Positions 9,228-17,095 are shown, counted from the first letter of the stretch. The stretch is 64,000 bases of DNA from Aquabacterium sp. (GCF_016234775.1 NZ_JACRAH010000005.1:47502-111501), one strand, 5' to 3'. The notes: a model not told the origin generated them from the letters alone. Program-made: numbers and translations.

Positions 9228-9266
9228 TCTACAAATGTAGATTTCGCACAACTCTACATTTGTAGA
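9228..9266. promoter_or_regulatory. Paired 14-bp palindromic operators between TetR and hydrolase-like genes
   Basis: Two perfect palindromes of the form TCTACA-NN-TGTAGA: TCTACAAATGTAGA at 9228-9241 and TCTACATTTGTAGA at 9253-9266, each other's reverse complement. Their starts are 25 bases apart. They lie 18 bases before the GTG start at 9285, with AAGGAG at 9273-9278. Tandem palindromes at a divergent TetR promoter are typical repressor sites. Confidence 0.75.
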
Positions 9267-9284
9267 TAAACCAAGGAGCCCACC

Positions 9285-10526
9285 GTGTCTCATCCTCATC
9301 GCCTGTTCAGATCCCTTCGCCTTCTGGGCGTGAGCGCCCCCAGCTTGCTGGCCATCGGCGGCGCCGCCCTGCTGCAACCCGCCTGCTTGATCGCTGGCAT
9401 GACGGTCACCACCGCCCATGCACAAAGCATCAATGCCTCGGCACAGTTCGTGGTCAAGGGCGTGCGCCCCGAGGCCTTCAGCTGGTTCTGGGACAACGCC
9501 GACCAGGCCATGCTCACCGCGGCCAACAGCGAGAACAAATCCTTCTGCTGGCTGCAGGCCCCTTCCAGCCCGCAGCACCTGGGTTACTCGGCCGGTGCGA
9601 GCTACCGCGCCCTGGCAACCTTCGGGCTGGGCGTGCACACGGTCGATGTCAGCTACCTGGATCCCGACACCATGCGTGGCCGCGTGGCCTCCGACAACTA
9701 CCTGGGCAGCAAGCCCTACAGCTTTCTGGCTCAGAGCGTGTCGGTCGATGGCAGGCCGCCCTTCACGGTGCTGATCCAGTACAACCCCGTGGGCAGCACC
9801 TTCGGCGACAGCCAGTTCGTGATCCAGGCCACGGCTGCGGCCGATCCCCTGCTGGCGCAGGCCTATGTCAACCACCTGCGCAAAACCTTGACCGGCCTGC
9901 AGCCCACCTTGATGGACGCGCTCAACGAGCGCTACTTCAATGCCGTCCTCAAGAAGCGCGGCTACTACAGCATCGGCCAGGTGGACAAGAAGCTCAACGT
10001 CAAGCTCACCATCGTGCAGGAGATCAAGGGCATCGAGCCACAGATGCTGGCCTGGTGGTGGGACCACATCGGCAACACGGCCCGCTATCGCCTGTGGCAA
10101 CCGGTGGACCATGTCTCGTTCGAGTGGACCATCCCGCCCAACAGCCCCGACCTGATGTACGACATCGGCGCGGTGCAAAAGGCCAAGGAGTACATCGGCA
10201 AGACTGCCTTGACGCTCAACATCACCGGCGCAGACCCGAAGGTCACGCCACCGCCCGTGGCTCTGACCGACCCGGGCTACTTCTATGCCAGCACCAACCT
10301 GACGCTGCTGGCCAGCATCCTGCCCAACAACTCGCTGACGCACCAATGGCGCCCCAATGCCACGGGTGACGGCGTGGTGCTCACCAGCACCTTCGTCAAC
10401 ACCGCGCTGGCGCTGGTCATCAACCCCACCTTCTTTGATGACCTGGGCTCGCACGCCTTGCGAGAGTTCCAGATGCTGCCCTACTTCCTGCCGCGTCTGT
10501 ACAAGCGGGAATACCTCAACCAGTGA
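9285..10526 (+). CDS. Exported protein with two DAPG/phloretin-hydrolase-like domains
   Basis: A 413-aa protein beginning with GTG (AAGGAG 7 nt upstream) and a long signal peptide ending near AHAQ-47. The body is an internal duplication. KGVRPEAFSWFWD (58-70) and FCWLQAPSSP in the first half line up with KGIEPQMLAWWWDH (249-261) and FEWTIPPNSP in the second. The second half also has RYRLWQPVDH (268-276), which resembles the zinc-site region of the DAPG-hydrolase family that cleaves C-C bonds in acylphloroglucinols. The first half lacks the DH motif and may be structural. Family assignment is from motif memory; the substrate is unknown. Expression is probably controlled by the divergent TetR. 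Confidence 0.6.
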   Translation: MSHPHRLFRSLRLLGVSAPSLLAIGGAALLQPACLIAGMTVTTAHAQSINASAQFVVKGVRPEAFSWFWDNADQAMLTAANSENKSFCWLQAPSSPQHLGYSAGASYRALATFGLGVHTVDVSYLDPDTMRGRVASDNYLGSKPYSFLAQSVSVDGRPPFTVLIQYNPVGSTFGDSQFVIQATAAADPLLAQAYVNHLRKTLTGLQPTLMDALNERYFNAVLKKRGYYSIGQVDKKLNVKLTIVQEIKGIEPQMLAWWWDHIGNTARYRLWQPVDHVSFEWTIPPNSPDLMYDIGAVQKAKEYIGKTALTLNITGADPKVTPPPVALTDPGYFYASTNLTLLASILPNNSLTHQWRPNATGDGVVLTSTFVNTALALVINPTFFDDLGSHALREFQMLPYFLPRLYKREYLNQ

Positions 10527-10652
10527 GGCCCTGGGGGCAGCAACGGCGCTGTCACCAAGTCCCTCTTTCTGTCGCGATTCTCCATTGCCTGCGCGAACAT
10601 GCCGTTACAAACTGCAGGGTACGTTTGTCAAACAGCTCAAGGAGACACCTGG

Positions 10653-11549
10653 ATGAAAAGAGCATTGGTCACAGGCGGCAGCGCCGGCATCGGCAAGGAA
10701 ACAGTCCGGCATCTGGCCGCACAGGGCTATGAAGTCATCATCGCGGCGAGGGACAAGGCCAAGGGCGATGCCCTGGTGCAGCAGATCAAGCGCGAGACCA
10801 CTGGCGCCCAGGTCGAGTTCATGCAGGTGGACCTGGCCAGCTTCCCCGATGTCATCCGCTTTGCACAGCGCATCAAGGAGCGTGGCCACCCCATCGATGC
10901 CCTGATCCTCAACGCCGGCCTGTTCACGCCCAAGCTGCATACCAATGCGGCCGGTTATGAGTTCATGTTCGCGGCCACCCATCTGGGTCACTTCCTGTTG
11001 ACCCACCATCTGCTCCCACAGGTCAAGGCCAGCCGCAACGGCCGCATCGTGGTCACCAGTTCAGTGGCGCACTTCTTCGGTGGTGATTTCAATTTCGACA
11101 CGCTGCGTGAGCCCTCCAGCAGCACGGCCTTGATGTTCATGCCCTTCCTGTCATACGGGCGCTCGAAGCTGGCCAACCTGCTGTTCGTGAGGGAACTGGC
11201 GCACCGGCTGCGCAACAGCAATGTGCTGGTCAACGCCTTCCACCCCGGACCGGTCAAATCGGAGATCTGGCGCAGCACGCCCGGCTTGTTCAATGCCTTG
11301 ATCGGCCCCACACTCATCTCGGAGGCCAAGGGCGCGGAAACCCAGATCTACCTGGCCACCGCCCCCGGCCTGCATCAAAGCGGGCAATACTGGTTCAAGA
11401 AGGCCGTCCAGCGTGGCAGCCCAGCCAGCCGCGATGAAGGCCTGGCACTGGAGCTGTGGCACTACAGCGAACGTGCACTGGGCATCGAGCGCTTTGGCGA
11501 ACAAGACAGTGAGACCCGGGTGTTTGACCTTGCGCAGCAGTGCGCCTGA
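10653..11549 (+). CDS. Short-chain dehydrogenase/reductase
   Basis: A 298-aa NAD(P)-dependent SDR. The cofactor motif TGGSAGIGKE is near residues 7-16, NAG follows at about residue 88 (LILNAGLF), the catalytic Ser comes from TSSVAHF and the YxxxK motif is in YGRSKLANLL. The pattern is that of the retinol-dehydrogenase/WW-oxidoreductase-like branch of classical SDRs. The ATG at 10653 is chosen because AAGGAG lies about 10 nt before it and the Rossmann fold begins right there. It follows the hydrolase-like gene by 126 bases on the same strand and may be co-regulated, but no substrate can be inferred. Confidence 0.85.
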   Translation: MKRALVTGGSAGIGKETVRHLAAQGYEVIIAARDKAKGDALVQQIKRETTGAQVEFMQVDLASFPDVIRFAQRIKERGHPIDALILNAGLFTPKLHTNAAGYEFMFAATHLGHFLLTHHLLPQVKASRNGRIVVTSSVAHFFGGDFNFDTLREPSSSTALMFMPFLSYGRSKLANLLFVRELAHRLRNSNVLVNAFHPGPVKSEIWRSTPGLFNALIGPTLISEAKGAETQIYLATAPGLHQSGQYWFKKAVQRGSPASRDEGLALELWHYSERALGIERFGEQDSETRVFDLAQQCA

Positions 11550-11573
11550 AGCGCGCGAGGTGCACGCCGGCGC

Positions 11574-12623
11574 TCAGGCCGTCACAGGCTGAGGCGCTGG
11601 CGTCAACGACAACTTCCGATAGGCTCTGGGCGCCACACCCGTCCAGAGCTTGAAGGCACGCGTGAAGCTGTTGCGATCGGTGAAGCCCAGCTCTTCGCTC
11701 AAGGCATCGATATCGACCTGGCCACCTTTGAGGCGTTGCACGGCCAGCTCGTAACGGCAGCGCGTCTGGATATCGCCATACACCTGCCCCTCCTCCTTGA
11801 GGCGGCGCTGCAAGGTACGCGGGTGCAGCTTCATCAGCTCGGCCACATTCTGGATGCCCTGCCCCATGAGCCTGGGGTCGCGCCGGAAGTGGTATTCGAT
11901 CTGCGCCGTCAGACGCTTGCCAGGCGCGCTGGGCAGCTTCTGCTCGATCACCTGCTGCAACTGCTTGTGCAGATCAGGCACCCCACCGGGCAGACGCACG
12001 TCCAGCAGCGACGAACGGATCCACACGGCATTGCGCGCCTGATGAACCAGGATGGGTGCGCCAAACTGCATCTCGCACAAGGCACGCACGGGCCCGGGGT
12101 CATGCTCCAGGTCAATGCGTGTGGCCAGGGACTGATCGCCCATGAGCATGCGCGCGAACTTGCCCAGGCAGGCCAGGATCAACTCCACAAAGTACCCTGC
12201 GGCCTTGGGCGGGTCATCCGGCCGCCGGCCCAGTTCGATGACCACAGCCGTACCTTGTGGGCCTTCCTCCATATGCAGGCGGATGTCGGTCAACAATTGC
12301 GACACCCATTGCAAGGCCTTCATCGCATCACGCAAGGTGGGACTGGTGGCCAGATAGGTTTCGATCGCGGGCACCGTGTCAAACGCGAAAGACTGGCCCA
12401 CCAGCAAAGGGAAGTGATGCGAGGGCGCGGTACGGCACACGCACTGCAGCATCACATTGACAATGCCCTTGCGGCTGATGTGATGGGTACCGTGCTGATC
12501 CAGATGCAGGCCAGCCTCCATCAAGAGCGGGTTGATGTTGAGCTGGCACCAGGACGCGGCGCGCACCCAGGCATTCAGCCCAGGGAAAGGAACGATGTCG
12601 TCAACGGGTGGGTTGTTGGCCAT
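11574..12623 (-). CDS. AraC family transcriptional regulator
   Basis: A 349-aa regulator. The N-terminal ~200 residues match the arabinose-binding-like domain of the OruR/ArgR-type AraC branch, and the C-terminal ~100 residues carry two helix-turn-helix motifs (VAELMKLHPRTLQRRLKEEG and ELGFTDRNSFTRAFKLWTG, ending APRAYRK). Such regulators usually activate lipid, amino acid or xenobiotic genes. It converges on the SDR gene (24 bases between stops), so its target may be the SDR/hydrolase-like pair or may be elsewhere. Its 5' side is the ancestral flank of the tRNA into which the integrative element inserted. Confidence 0.88.
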   Translation of the reverse strand: MANNPPVDDIVPFPGLNAWVRAASWCQLNINPLLMEAGLHLDQHGTHHISRKGIVNVMLQCVCRTAPSHHFPLLVGQSFAFDTVPAIETYLATSPTLRDAMKALQWVSQLLTDIRLHMEEGPQGTAVVIELGRRPDDPPKAAGYFVELILACLGKFARMLMGDQSLATRIDLEHDPGPVRALCEMQFGAPILVHQARNAVWIRSSLLDVRLPGGVPDLHKQLQQVIEQKLPSAPGKRLTAQIEYHFRRDPRLMGQGIQNVAELMKLHPRTLQRRLKEEGQVYGDIQTRCRYELAVQRLKGGQVDIDALSEELGFTDRNSFTRAFKLWTGVAPRAYRKLSLTPAPQPVTA

Positions 12624-12806
12624 GCTTCCTGTCGATGGATTGCTTGAGGCGAATCAATTCCGACAGATTGGAAGCGATACATCGCGACACGACAAGGAGA
12701 TGTCGCGACTGGAGGATGCATTTGGCGACATCGGTGCGCCACTGACGCCTTTGGTGGCGCAAGAAGTAAAAAGCACCTGGCTTTGGTGGCCAAGTGCTGA
12801 ATGGGG
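12624..12806. other. Non-coding flank between AraC gene and the integrative element
   Basis: No gene is seen. It contains the AraC gene's promoter region and, nearer the element, two hairpins: TGCGCCAC (12735-12742) with GTGGCGCA (12754-12761), and the former tRNA terminator described separately. Together with the 12853-13006 stretch this makes about 380 bases without a gene. Confidence 0.6.
12768..12798 (-). terminator. Ancestral tRNA terminator, now displaced by the element
   Basis: On the minus strand the sequence forms AGCAC/GTGCT plus TGGC/GCCA with one C-A mismatch and a 7-base loop, followed by TTTTT (the A-run at 12768-12772). It would have lain just after the CCA end of the tRNA before insertion, since the tRNA's 3' half is repeated at 12807-12852. 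Confidence 0.65.
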
Positions 12807-12852
12807 TTGGTAGGCCGTGTTGGACTTGAACCAACGACCAAAGGATTATGAG
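12807..12852. repeat. Left attachment repeat (46 bp), tRNA 3' fragment
   Basis: Identical over 46 bp to 17983-18028. It carries the tRNA 3' half (anticodon loop, T arm, acceptor 3' strand and CCA) but no 5' half, so it is a remnant and not a functional tRNA. Confidence 0.92.
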
Positions 12853-12958
12853 GCGGCTCCAAGCCCACTTGCGAACCCGATTAACAAGGGCTACGCGACA
12901 CACGCAGAGGAGAACTTGGAGTCCCTAGCCTCACCAAAACGCGCTTGGGAACGTAGCC

Positions 12959-12980
12959 TAGCTACGTAACAGCTACGCCG
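12959..12980 (+). repeat. Left copy of 22-bp subterminal direct repeat (candidate arm site)
   Basis: Matches 17919-17940 at 20 of 22 positions, same orientation. It contains GCTACG twice (12961, 12972); two more copies of this hexamer lie nearby (12890, and inverted at 12952). Subterminal repeats next to att cores are typical of arm-type recombinase or excisionase sites. Confidence 0.55.
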
Positions 12981-13006
12981 CTTCAATTTACACCTGACGC
13001 GATGAC

Positions 13007-13447
13007 TCAAAGTGAATAGCTGGCACCATCTACGTCGAATCCGACCGATGACACCAGTGTAAGAGCGCCTGAAAACGCGTTCGGACCACCAAAGAACGGT
13101 CCATCAGGCTCACTGTGCAGAAAGAATGCCCCCTGAAGCACGCCACAGTGGATACAGACATTGCCCCAACTTGTCTCTCCAGCCATTCTTGAGAACGTTG
13201 GTTTGAAGTTTGTTGCCGTCTGCGCAACCACCGCAGTCACCTCCGCTGGAATGGCGTCCGGACTCAAGTCATAAACAAAGGTCGTTGCCTCCAACTTGAA
13301 TGGCTCCTCTCCGTCTACGAATTCCTCGACATCGGTTGCGACCAGAGCATGCACCGGCGTTACTGCATGGCATTTCCAGCATTCAGTTTCGGCGGAAGCT
13401 AACTTAATCGGCCCATGCAAACGAACAAACTCAGTTTCTTCATTCAT
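13007..13447 (-). CDS. Hypothetical protein with two CxxC pairs (cargo gene 2)
   Basis: A 146-aa protein that I do not recognise. CWKC near residue 22 and CIHC near residue 106 form a split zinc-ribbon-like pair. The rest is acidic and beta-like, with no membrane segment. The ATG at 13447 is chosen over a TTG two codons upstream because GGTGAGA lies about 8 nt before it. It follows the DUF262-HNH gene by 51 bases on the same strand and shares the island's left arm, so the two are probably co-transcribed. It may be a partner or an immunity/regulatory factor of the nuclease-like protein; this is inference from position only. Confidence 0.6.
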   Translation of the reverse strand: MNEETEFVRLHGPIKLASAETECWKCHAVTPVHALVATDVEEFVDGEEPFKLEATTFVYDLSPDAIPAEVTAVVAQTATNFKPTFSRMAGETSWGNVCIHCGVLQGAFFLHSEPDGPFFGGPNAFSGALTLVSSVGFDVDGASYSL

Positions 13448-13498
13448 AAACAAATCTCACCCGTCAATTTTTCTCACCCCAGATATTGCAAAAATATC

Positions 13499-15055
13499 TC
13501 ACCCCTTTATTCCAGTATTGCAGTATGGATGTACCATTTGCGCATTGGAAACACTTCCGTTACCCCCACTACTCTTCTTCTTGATGTGATCATAAGAAAC
13601 AGACTTAGCAGGATGCAGGTAGCCCTGACATATATTGCACTTCAATGCAGAACCCAATGCATTTTGAACAAAAACAAGCGACTTAGTATCATCAGAAAAA
13701 TTAATTGACGCCTGCGCCGAATTCACACTCAACACTCGCCCTCTCAAGCCCAGAATACCAATTGCTTCCTCAATTGTTGGCATAGCCCCTTTTGAACCAG
13801 ACTCGACCAGCAAACCGAACAAATCCTTCATCTTTGGAACCCGCTGAGCCTTACTTAAGTTTTGCAGAACAAAACCAATTAGAGATTTATTCTCAACCAA
13901 AAACTCCTCAAACAGCTTGCGCGATTTTGTGAATTTCTTAAAAAATCCATCATCATTATTTCTTAGTGCCTGAACAATAAGCGCAATCATTCCCAAAAAC
14001 AAGAATCTATTGTACTTACCTCGTTCATTATAAAAATATATGACAGGGTGCAACCCAAGACTCCCAGGCGAGTTGCCAGTCACTCTATTCAGGACCTCTA
14101 AAGAGCGCACAAGTACGTCAATGGTGCTTTTGCCATCCAAGTCGTCAGAGTATCTCTCAATCGACATTGGAACCTGCTCACGACTTGCGGAGATTGTCAG
14201 AAAATCAATAAGCAAAGAAAGTGCGTCTACTGGCGAAACAGCTCCGCCAAACGGCACATCAAGAGTCTTTAATGGTAGCGTTGCCTCTGGCTCAAACAAA
14301 AGTTCATAGAATTTCCCAGCCAAACTCTCAACCTTGTTTCTATTTCTTTCTGAAAAAGCAGACCAGTATTTATGTCCTGTACCTGATCTAAGGATAGCTC
14401 TCGCAGCAATAGCAATCGGTTTACGCCTATTCTTGATCAACATTTCCTCAGTATCATCCAGGGGCGTCCCCTGAGAGTTGATCTTAAAAAATGACGTTTC
14501 CGCCACGTCGGCATTGCCTTGAATCCACTGAAGGTTTAATGCGCGAGTAACCAGCCTGTTTGCCCTTCGCTTTATTTGCGGATCATCGATATTTTTTACA
14601 TCAACGATACCGCGCAAGTTCGCATAACGCCCGACCTTTTGCTCAATCAGTGTTCGAGCTCTTTTCGCAACACGCTTTTGGTCATCGGAAATTTCACCTC
14701 TATAAAATGCCGCTGACGCTGGCCCGTCACCATAGTCATCAAGAACCCAAGACCGCAGCGCACTTAACCGATGGCCACCATCAATAACAAATATGTACGT
14801 TGGTGACTTCCACAATATTAAAGAAGGGATAACTTCGTTATCCAAAAAACTTGCAATAAACGTTGCAACTTGCTCCGGGGACCATTGATTTGTTTCACGC
14901 TGAAAATCTGGCTTTCTCAATAGTTTTAATATGGGAGAATCGGACAACAGGTTAGCAATAGGAAAGTCACCGAAAAGATCTAGTACGAACTCCTCCTCCT
15001 CAACTGAGAAGTCTTCTCTAGGAATCATTGCATCTAGTGTTACTCTTTGAGCCAT
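13499..15055 (-). CDS. DUF262-type protein with C-terminal HNH nuclease (putative phage defence)
   Basis: A 518-aa protein in an AT-rich stretch unlike its neighbours. The N-terminal part matches the DUF262/ParB-like fold: FQRETNQWSPEQV (51-63) and IDGGHRLSAL (91-100), the counterpart of the DGQQR nucleotide/DNA-processing motif. The C-terminus (about 468-518) is an HNH module: CNIC, then DHIKKKSSGGN, then HPYCN, ending IKG. DUF262 joined to an HNH domain is the architecture of GmrSD/BrxU-like modification-dependent restriction enzymes, though those usually carry DUF1524. The ATG at 15055 follows a GAGAGAG and coincides with the GC shift; a longer frame upstream is high-GC and unlikely to be coding. 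Confidence 0.75.
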   Translation of the reverse strand: MAQRVTLDAMIPREDFSVEEEEFVLDLFGDFPIANLLSDSPILKLLRKPDFQRETNQWSPEQVATFIASFLDNEVIPSLILWKSPTYIFVIDGGHRLSALRSWVLDDYGDGPASAAFYRGEISDDQKRVAKRARTLIEQKVGRYANLRGIVDVKNIDDPQIKRRANRLVTRALNLQWIQGNADVAETSFFKINSQGTPLDDTEEMLIKNRRKPIAIAARAILRSGTGHKYWSAFSERNRNKVESLAGKFYELLFEPEATLPLKTLDVPFGGAVSPVDALSLLIDFLTISASREQVPMSIERYSDDLDGKSTIDVLVRSLEVLNRVTGNSPGSLGLHPVIYFYNERGKYNRFLFLGMIALIVQALRNNDDGFFKKFTKSRKLFEEFLVENKSLIGFVLQNLSKAQRVPKMKDLFGLLVESGSKGAMPTIEEAIGILGLRGRVLSVNSAQASINFSDDTKSLVFVQNALGSALKCNICQGYLHPAKSVSYDHIKKKSSGGNGSVSNAQMVHPYCNTGIKG

Positions 15056-15251
15056 AACTCTCTCAGTTGGTTGTTCTTCGCAGTATCCTACCTGCGCTTC
15101 GCATAATCTAGCGGGCAGGGGCACGGGGCGGGCCTTACGCCACGTCAAAACGACAGTCTCACCATGTTGGAGACCTAGCCCGCGGCAGGTGTCGCGCCTC
15201 ACCACATCGGCGCCCGCGTCATCAAGACAAGCAGTGTCCGAACACACCCCG

Positions 15252-15281
15252 TTGACACGATCAAAACTCCAGAACTAAACT
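15252..15281 (+). promoter_or_regulatory. Candidate promoter for rep-HTH-int
   Basis: TTGACA at 15252-15257 is a perfect -35 box. TAAACT at 15276-15281, after 18 bp, matches four of six positions of a -10 box. It is the best sigma-70-like candidate in the 433-bp region before rep. Confidence 0.35.
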
Positions 15282-15453
15282 GACCGCGAGACGTGACCAC
15301 CAGCGAAAACACGTCTGCCTACCAGTTGGGATGCTTCATTTAGGCCGTAGTTGCCACCATCCATAGCGCCCCCCGGATAGCACTCCTTCGCACTCATCGC
15401 CCATCAATCAACTTGACGGGCGGCAGGTGCGTTTGGCCTCCCTTCTTGCCTAC

Positions 15454-15483
15454 CTCCTTCCGCTCGTCGTCGTAGCGAAGGAG
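15454..15483 (+). promoter_or_regulatory. Hairpin sequestering the rep ribosome binding site
   Basis: CTCCTTC (15454-15460) pairs fully with GAAGGAG (15477-15483), extended by GCT/AGC after a single bulged C; the loop is CGTCGTCGT. The right arm is the Shine-Dalgarno sequence itself (AAGGAG, 15478-15483), 5 nt before the rep ATG. In RNA this should restrict initiation of Rep synthesis. Confidence 0.6.
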
Positions 15484-15488
15484 TTTCC

Positions 15489-16709
15489 ATGTCCGCATTT
15501 GATGACCGCCCTGGTGGCGGCAAAGCGTGTGGCGGTAGTGACGGCGACCGGGGATGCGCGGAGCGCGCACCGGGCGGCGGCGCTGGCGCCTCCCCCCGTA
15601 CAGTAACTACGGGGGGAAAGATTCGAGGCACGACCGACAACGCCCCGAAAGTCCTCAACGGTATTGATCCCGATACGGGTGAAAAGGTCGAGATCTACGC
15701 GTCCGGCAAGCACGGCCCAGAAGCTGTGCGCCTGATGGGTTCTAGACCTGAGTCCTCGCCCAAGCTGGCGCTTGTCGATGCGCTGGCTGTCTCCCTCACC
15801 CCGCCCACGGAATACCTGCCTGAGTTGTGGGTGTCAGATCAACTGCGCCAGTTCATGCCCATCAACTCGCTGCAAGAGCGCAAGGGCTACTCAGGCTTCA
15901 AGCATTCCGCATCATGGGACAACGGCTCTGGCTTGATCGCCTGGGGTGGCAAGAGCCAACGTGGCCGCATGTACGTGAGCATCCAGGGCCAAGGCTGCGC
16001 CACAGTTCAAGACTGGGCAGGCCTGGCCCACTGGCTTGAACAGCGCATGGCCACGATCAAGCGTGTTGACCTGGCGCACGATGATTTCGCAGGCGAAATC
16101 ACCGACATCACATGGGCTGTCGAGCAATACAAAGCTGGCGGCTTCAATGCTGGCGGGCGTCAACCGGTTCACAACGTCTTTGGCGATTGGCTCTCAGGCG
16201 ATGAGGCCACCGAGGGCCGCACCTTTGGCGTAGGCCGTCGAGCCAATGGCAAGTTCTGCCGTGTGTACGAAAAGGGCAAGCAGCAAGGCGACCCGCAAAG
16301 CGGCTGGGTGCGTGTTGAGGTGGAGTGGCGCGCTGAGCGGCGATACATCCCCTATGACGTGCTGACCAGGCCTGGCATCTACCTGGCTGGGGCCTACCCC
16401 TGCATGCACATCCTGTCGACCGAGCAGGAGCGCATACGCACCACGGCGAACGCTGCAACCATTACCTTTGAATCGGCCATGGAAAACGCCAGGCTTCAGG
16501 CTGGCAAGCTCATCAACTTGATGATGCACGTCTATGGCGGGGACTATGCCGAGGTCGTGGAGCGACTCAGGCGGGATGGCATGCCCGCGCGCCTGGAGGC
16601 CTTTGGTCACACCCTGGTGAAGTCACCGGAACTGCTGGATAGCAGCTTGCCGGGCAGCTTCGCCAGCATGTGCCACACCGACGACAAGTCGGGCCCATCA
16701 ACCCAGTAA
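15489..16709 (+). CDS. Rolling-circle-type replication initiation protein (Rep_trans/replication initiation factor family)
   Basis: A 406-aa protein of the replication initiation factor family shared by filamentous-phage-like elements and pT181-type plasmids. The conserved core runs from about residue 95 to 380: RVDLAHDD at 192-199, VYEKGKQ at 259-265 (Tyr260 is a candidate nicking residue) and WVRVEVEWR at 273-281. It would nick one strand at the element's origin and start rolling-circle synthesis. The first ~60 residues are Gly/Ala/Ser-rich and disordered, and lie over a perfect DNA hairpin, consistent with coding sequence doubling as an origin. The ATG has AAGGAG 5 nt upstream. The AAGGAG of the next gene follows directly. 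Confidence 0.8.
   Translation: MSAFDDRPGGGKACGGSDGDRGCAERAPGGGAGASPRTVTTGGKIRGTTDNAPKVLNGIDPDTGEKVEIYASGKHGPEAVRLMGSRPESSPKLALVDALAVSLTPPTEYLPELWVSDQLRQFMPINSLQERKGYSGFKHSASWDNGSGLIAWGGKSQRGRMYVSIQGQGCATVQDWAGLAHWLEQRMATIKRVDLAHDDFAGEITDITWAVEQYKAGGFNAGGRQPVHNVFGDWLSGDEATEGRTFGVGRRANGKFCRVYEKGKQQGDPQSGWVRVEVEWRAERRYIPYDVLTRPGIYLAGAYPCMHILSTEQERIRTTANAATITFESAMENARLQAGKLINLMMHVYGGDYAEVVERLRRDGMPARLEAFGHTLVKSPELLDSSLPGSFASMCHTDDKSGPSTQ
15592..15616 (+). other. Perfect 9-bp hairpin inside rep: candidate double-strand origin
   Basis: CCCCCCGTA (15592-15600), loop CAGTAAC (15601-15607), TACGGGGGG (15608-15616): nine perfect pairs and a 7-base loop. It lies in the low-complexity N-terminal coding part of rep. 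In Rep_trans plasmids the nick site is commonly a hairpin within rep. The nick position is not known. Confidence 0.5.
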
Positions 16710-16720
16710 GGAGTGCAGTC

Positions 16721-17095
16721 ATGGCACGGACACTCAACCTGGTTGATGCTGCGCAGCTTTTGCAAGTCCACCCTAAGACGTTGCAGAAGTGGGCGCGTAG
16801 TGGCTTAGTACCGGCATGCAAGGTTGGCAAGGCCTGGCTGTTTCTGGAGCATTTGCTGATCAAGCACTTGGTGTCAGAATCGCTGGCGCGTGTGTCCGTA
16901 GCCGACTCACTGGAGAAATCCAAATGTCGATTTACAGACGCAAAGACTCACCTTGCTGGTGGGTCAAACTCCCGCCCATCAAGGGTGAATCGCGACCTTT
17001 ACAGCAGAGCACTGGGACTTCCGATCGACGGCAAGCGCAGCAGGTCCATGACCGGCTCAAAGCCGCCCGATGGGAGCAAGAACGGCTCGGCGTGA
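16721..17095 (+). CDS. Excisionase-like helix-turn-helix protein
   Basis: A 124-aa protein whose first ~60 residues form a MerR/excisionase-type winged helix (LNLVDAAQLLQVHPKTLQKW followed by SGLVPACKVGKAWLFLEHLL). Such proteins bend DNA at the attachment arms and direct the recombinase towards excision; here it may also regulate rep or int. The ATG at 16721 follows AAGGAG (16708-16713), which overlaps the rep stop region. The frame runs 172 bases into the integrase gene in another phase, so the last ~57 residues (Ser/Arg/Lys-rich) lie over integrase codons and may be a non-conserved tail. Confidence 0.75.
   Translation: MARTLNLVDAAQLLQVHPKTLQKWARSGLVPACKVGKAWLFLEHLLIKHLVSESLARVSVADSLEKSKCRFTDAKTHLAGGSNSRPSRVNRDLYSRALGLPIDGKRSRSMTGSKPPDGSKNGSA

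Larger units (their letters stand above)
15056..15488. other. Divergent control region of the element (433 bp, no gene)
   Basis: The space between the cargo gene and rep. It holds a candidate plus-strand promoter (TTGACA at 15252-15257, TAAACT at 15276-15281, 18-bp spacer) that would give rep a leader of about 200 bases, and a hairpin over the rep ribosome binding site. The half near the cargo gene is GC-rich, so the base-composition change falls at the cargo gene's start. Confidence 0.5.

Noticed and set aside
9195..10454. Long minus-strand open frame (419 codons) opposite the hydrolase-like gene
   Set aside because: His/Gln/Gly-rich composition typical of the antisense frame of a high-GC gene, no ribosome binding site and no family resemblance; the plus-strand gene has a signal peptide, internal repeat and operators.
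12807..12852. A second tRNA at the left end of the element
   Set aside because: Only the 3' half is present; there is no 5' acceptor strand or D arm, so it is an attachment-site remnant.
15056..15247. 64-codon N-terminal extension of the DUF262-HNH gene
   Set aside because: High-GC, unconserved sequence ahead of an AT-rich gene; the ATG at 15055 has a better ribosome binding site and starts at the composition boundary.
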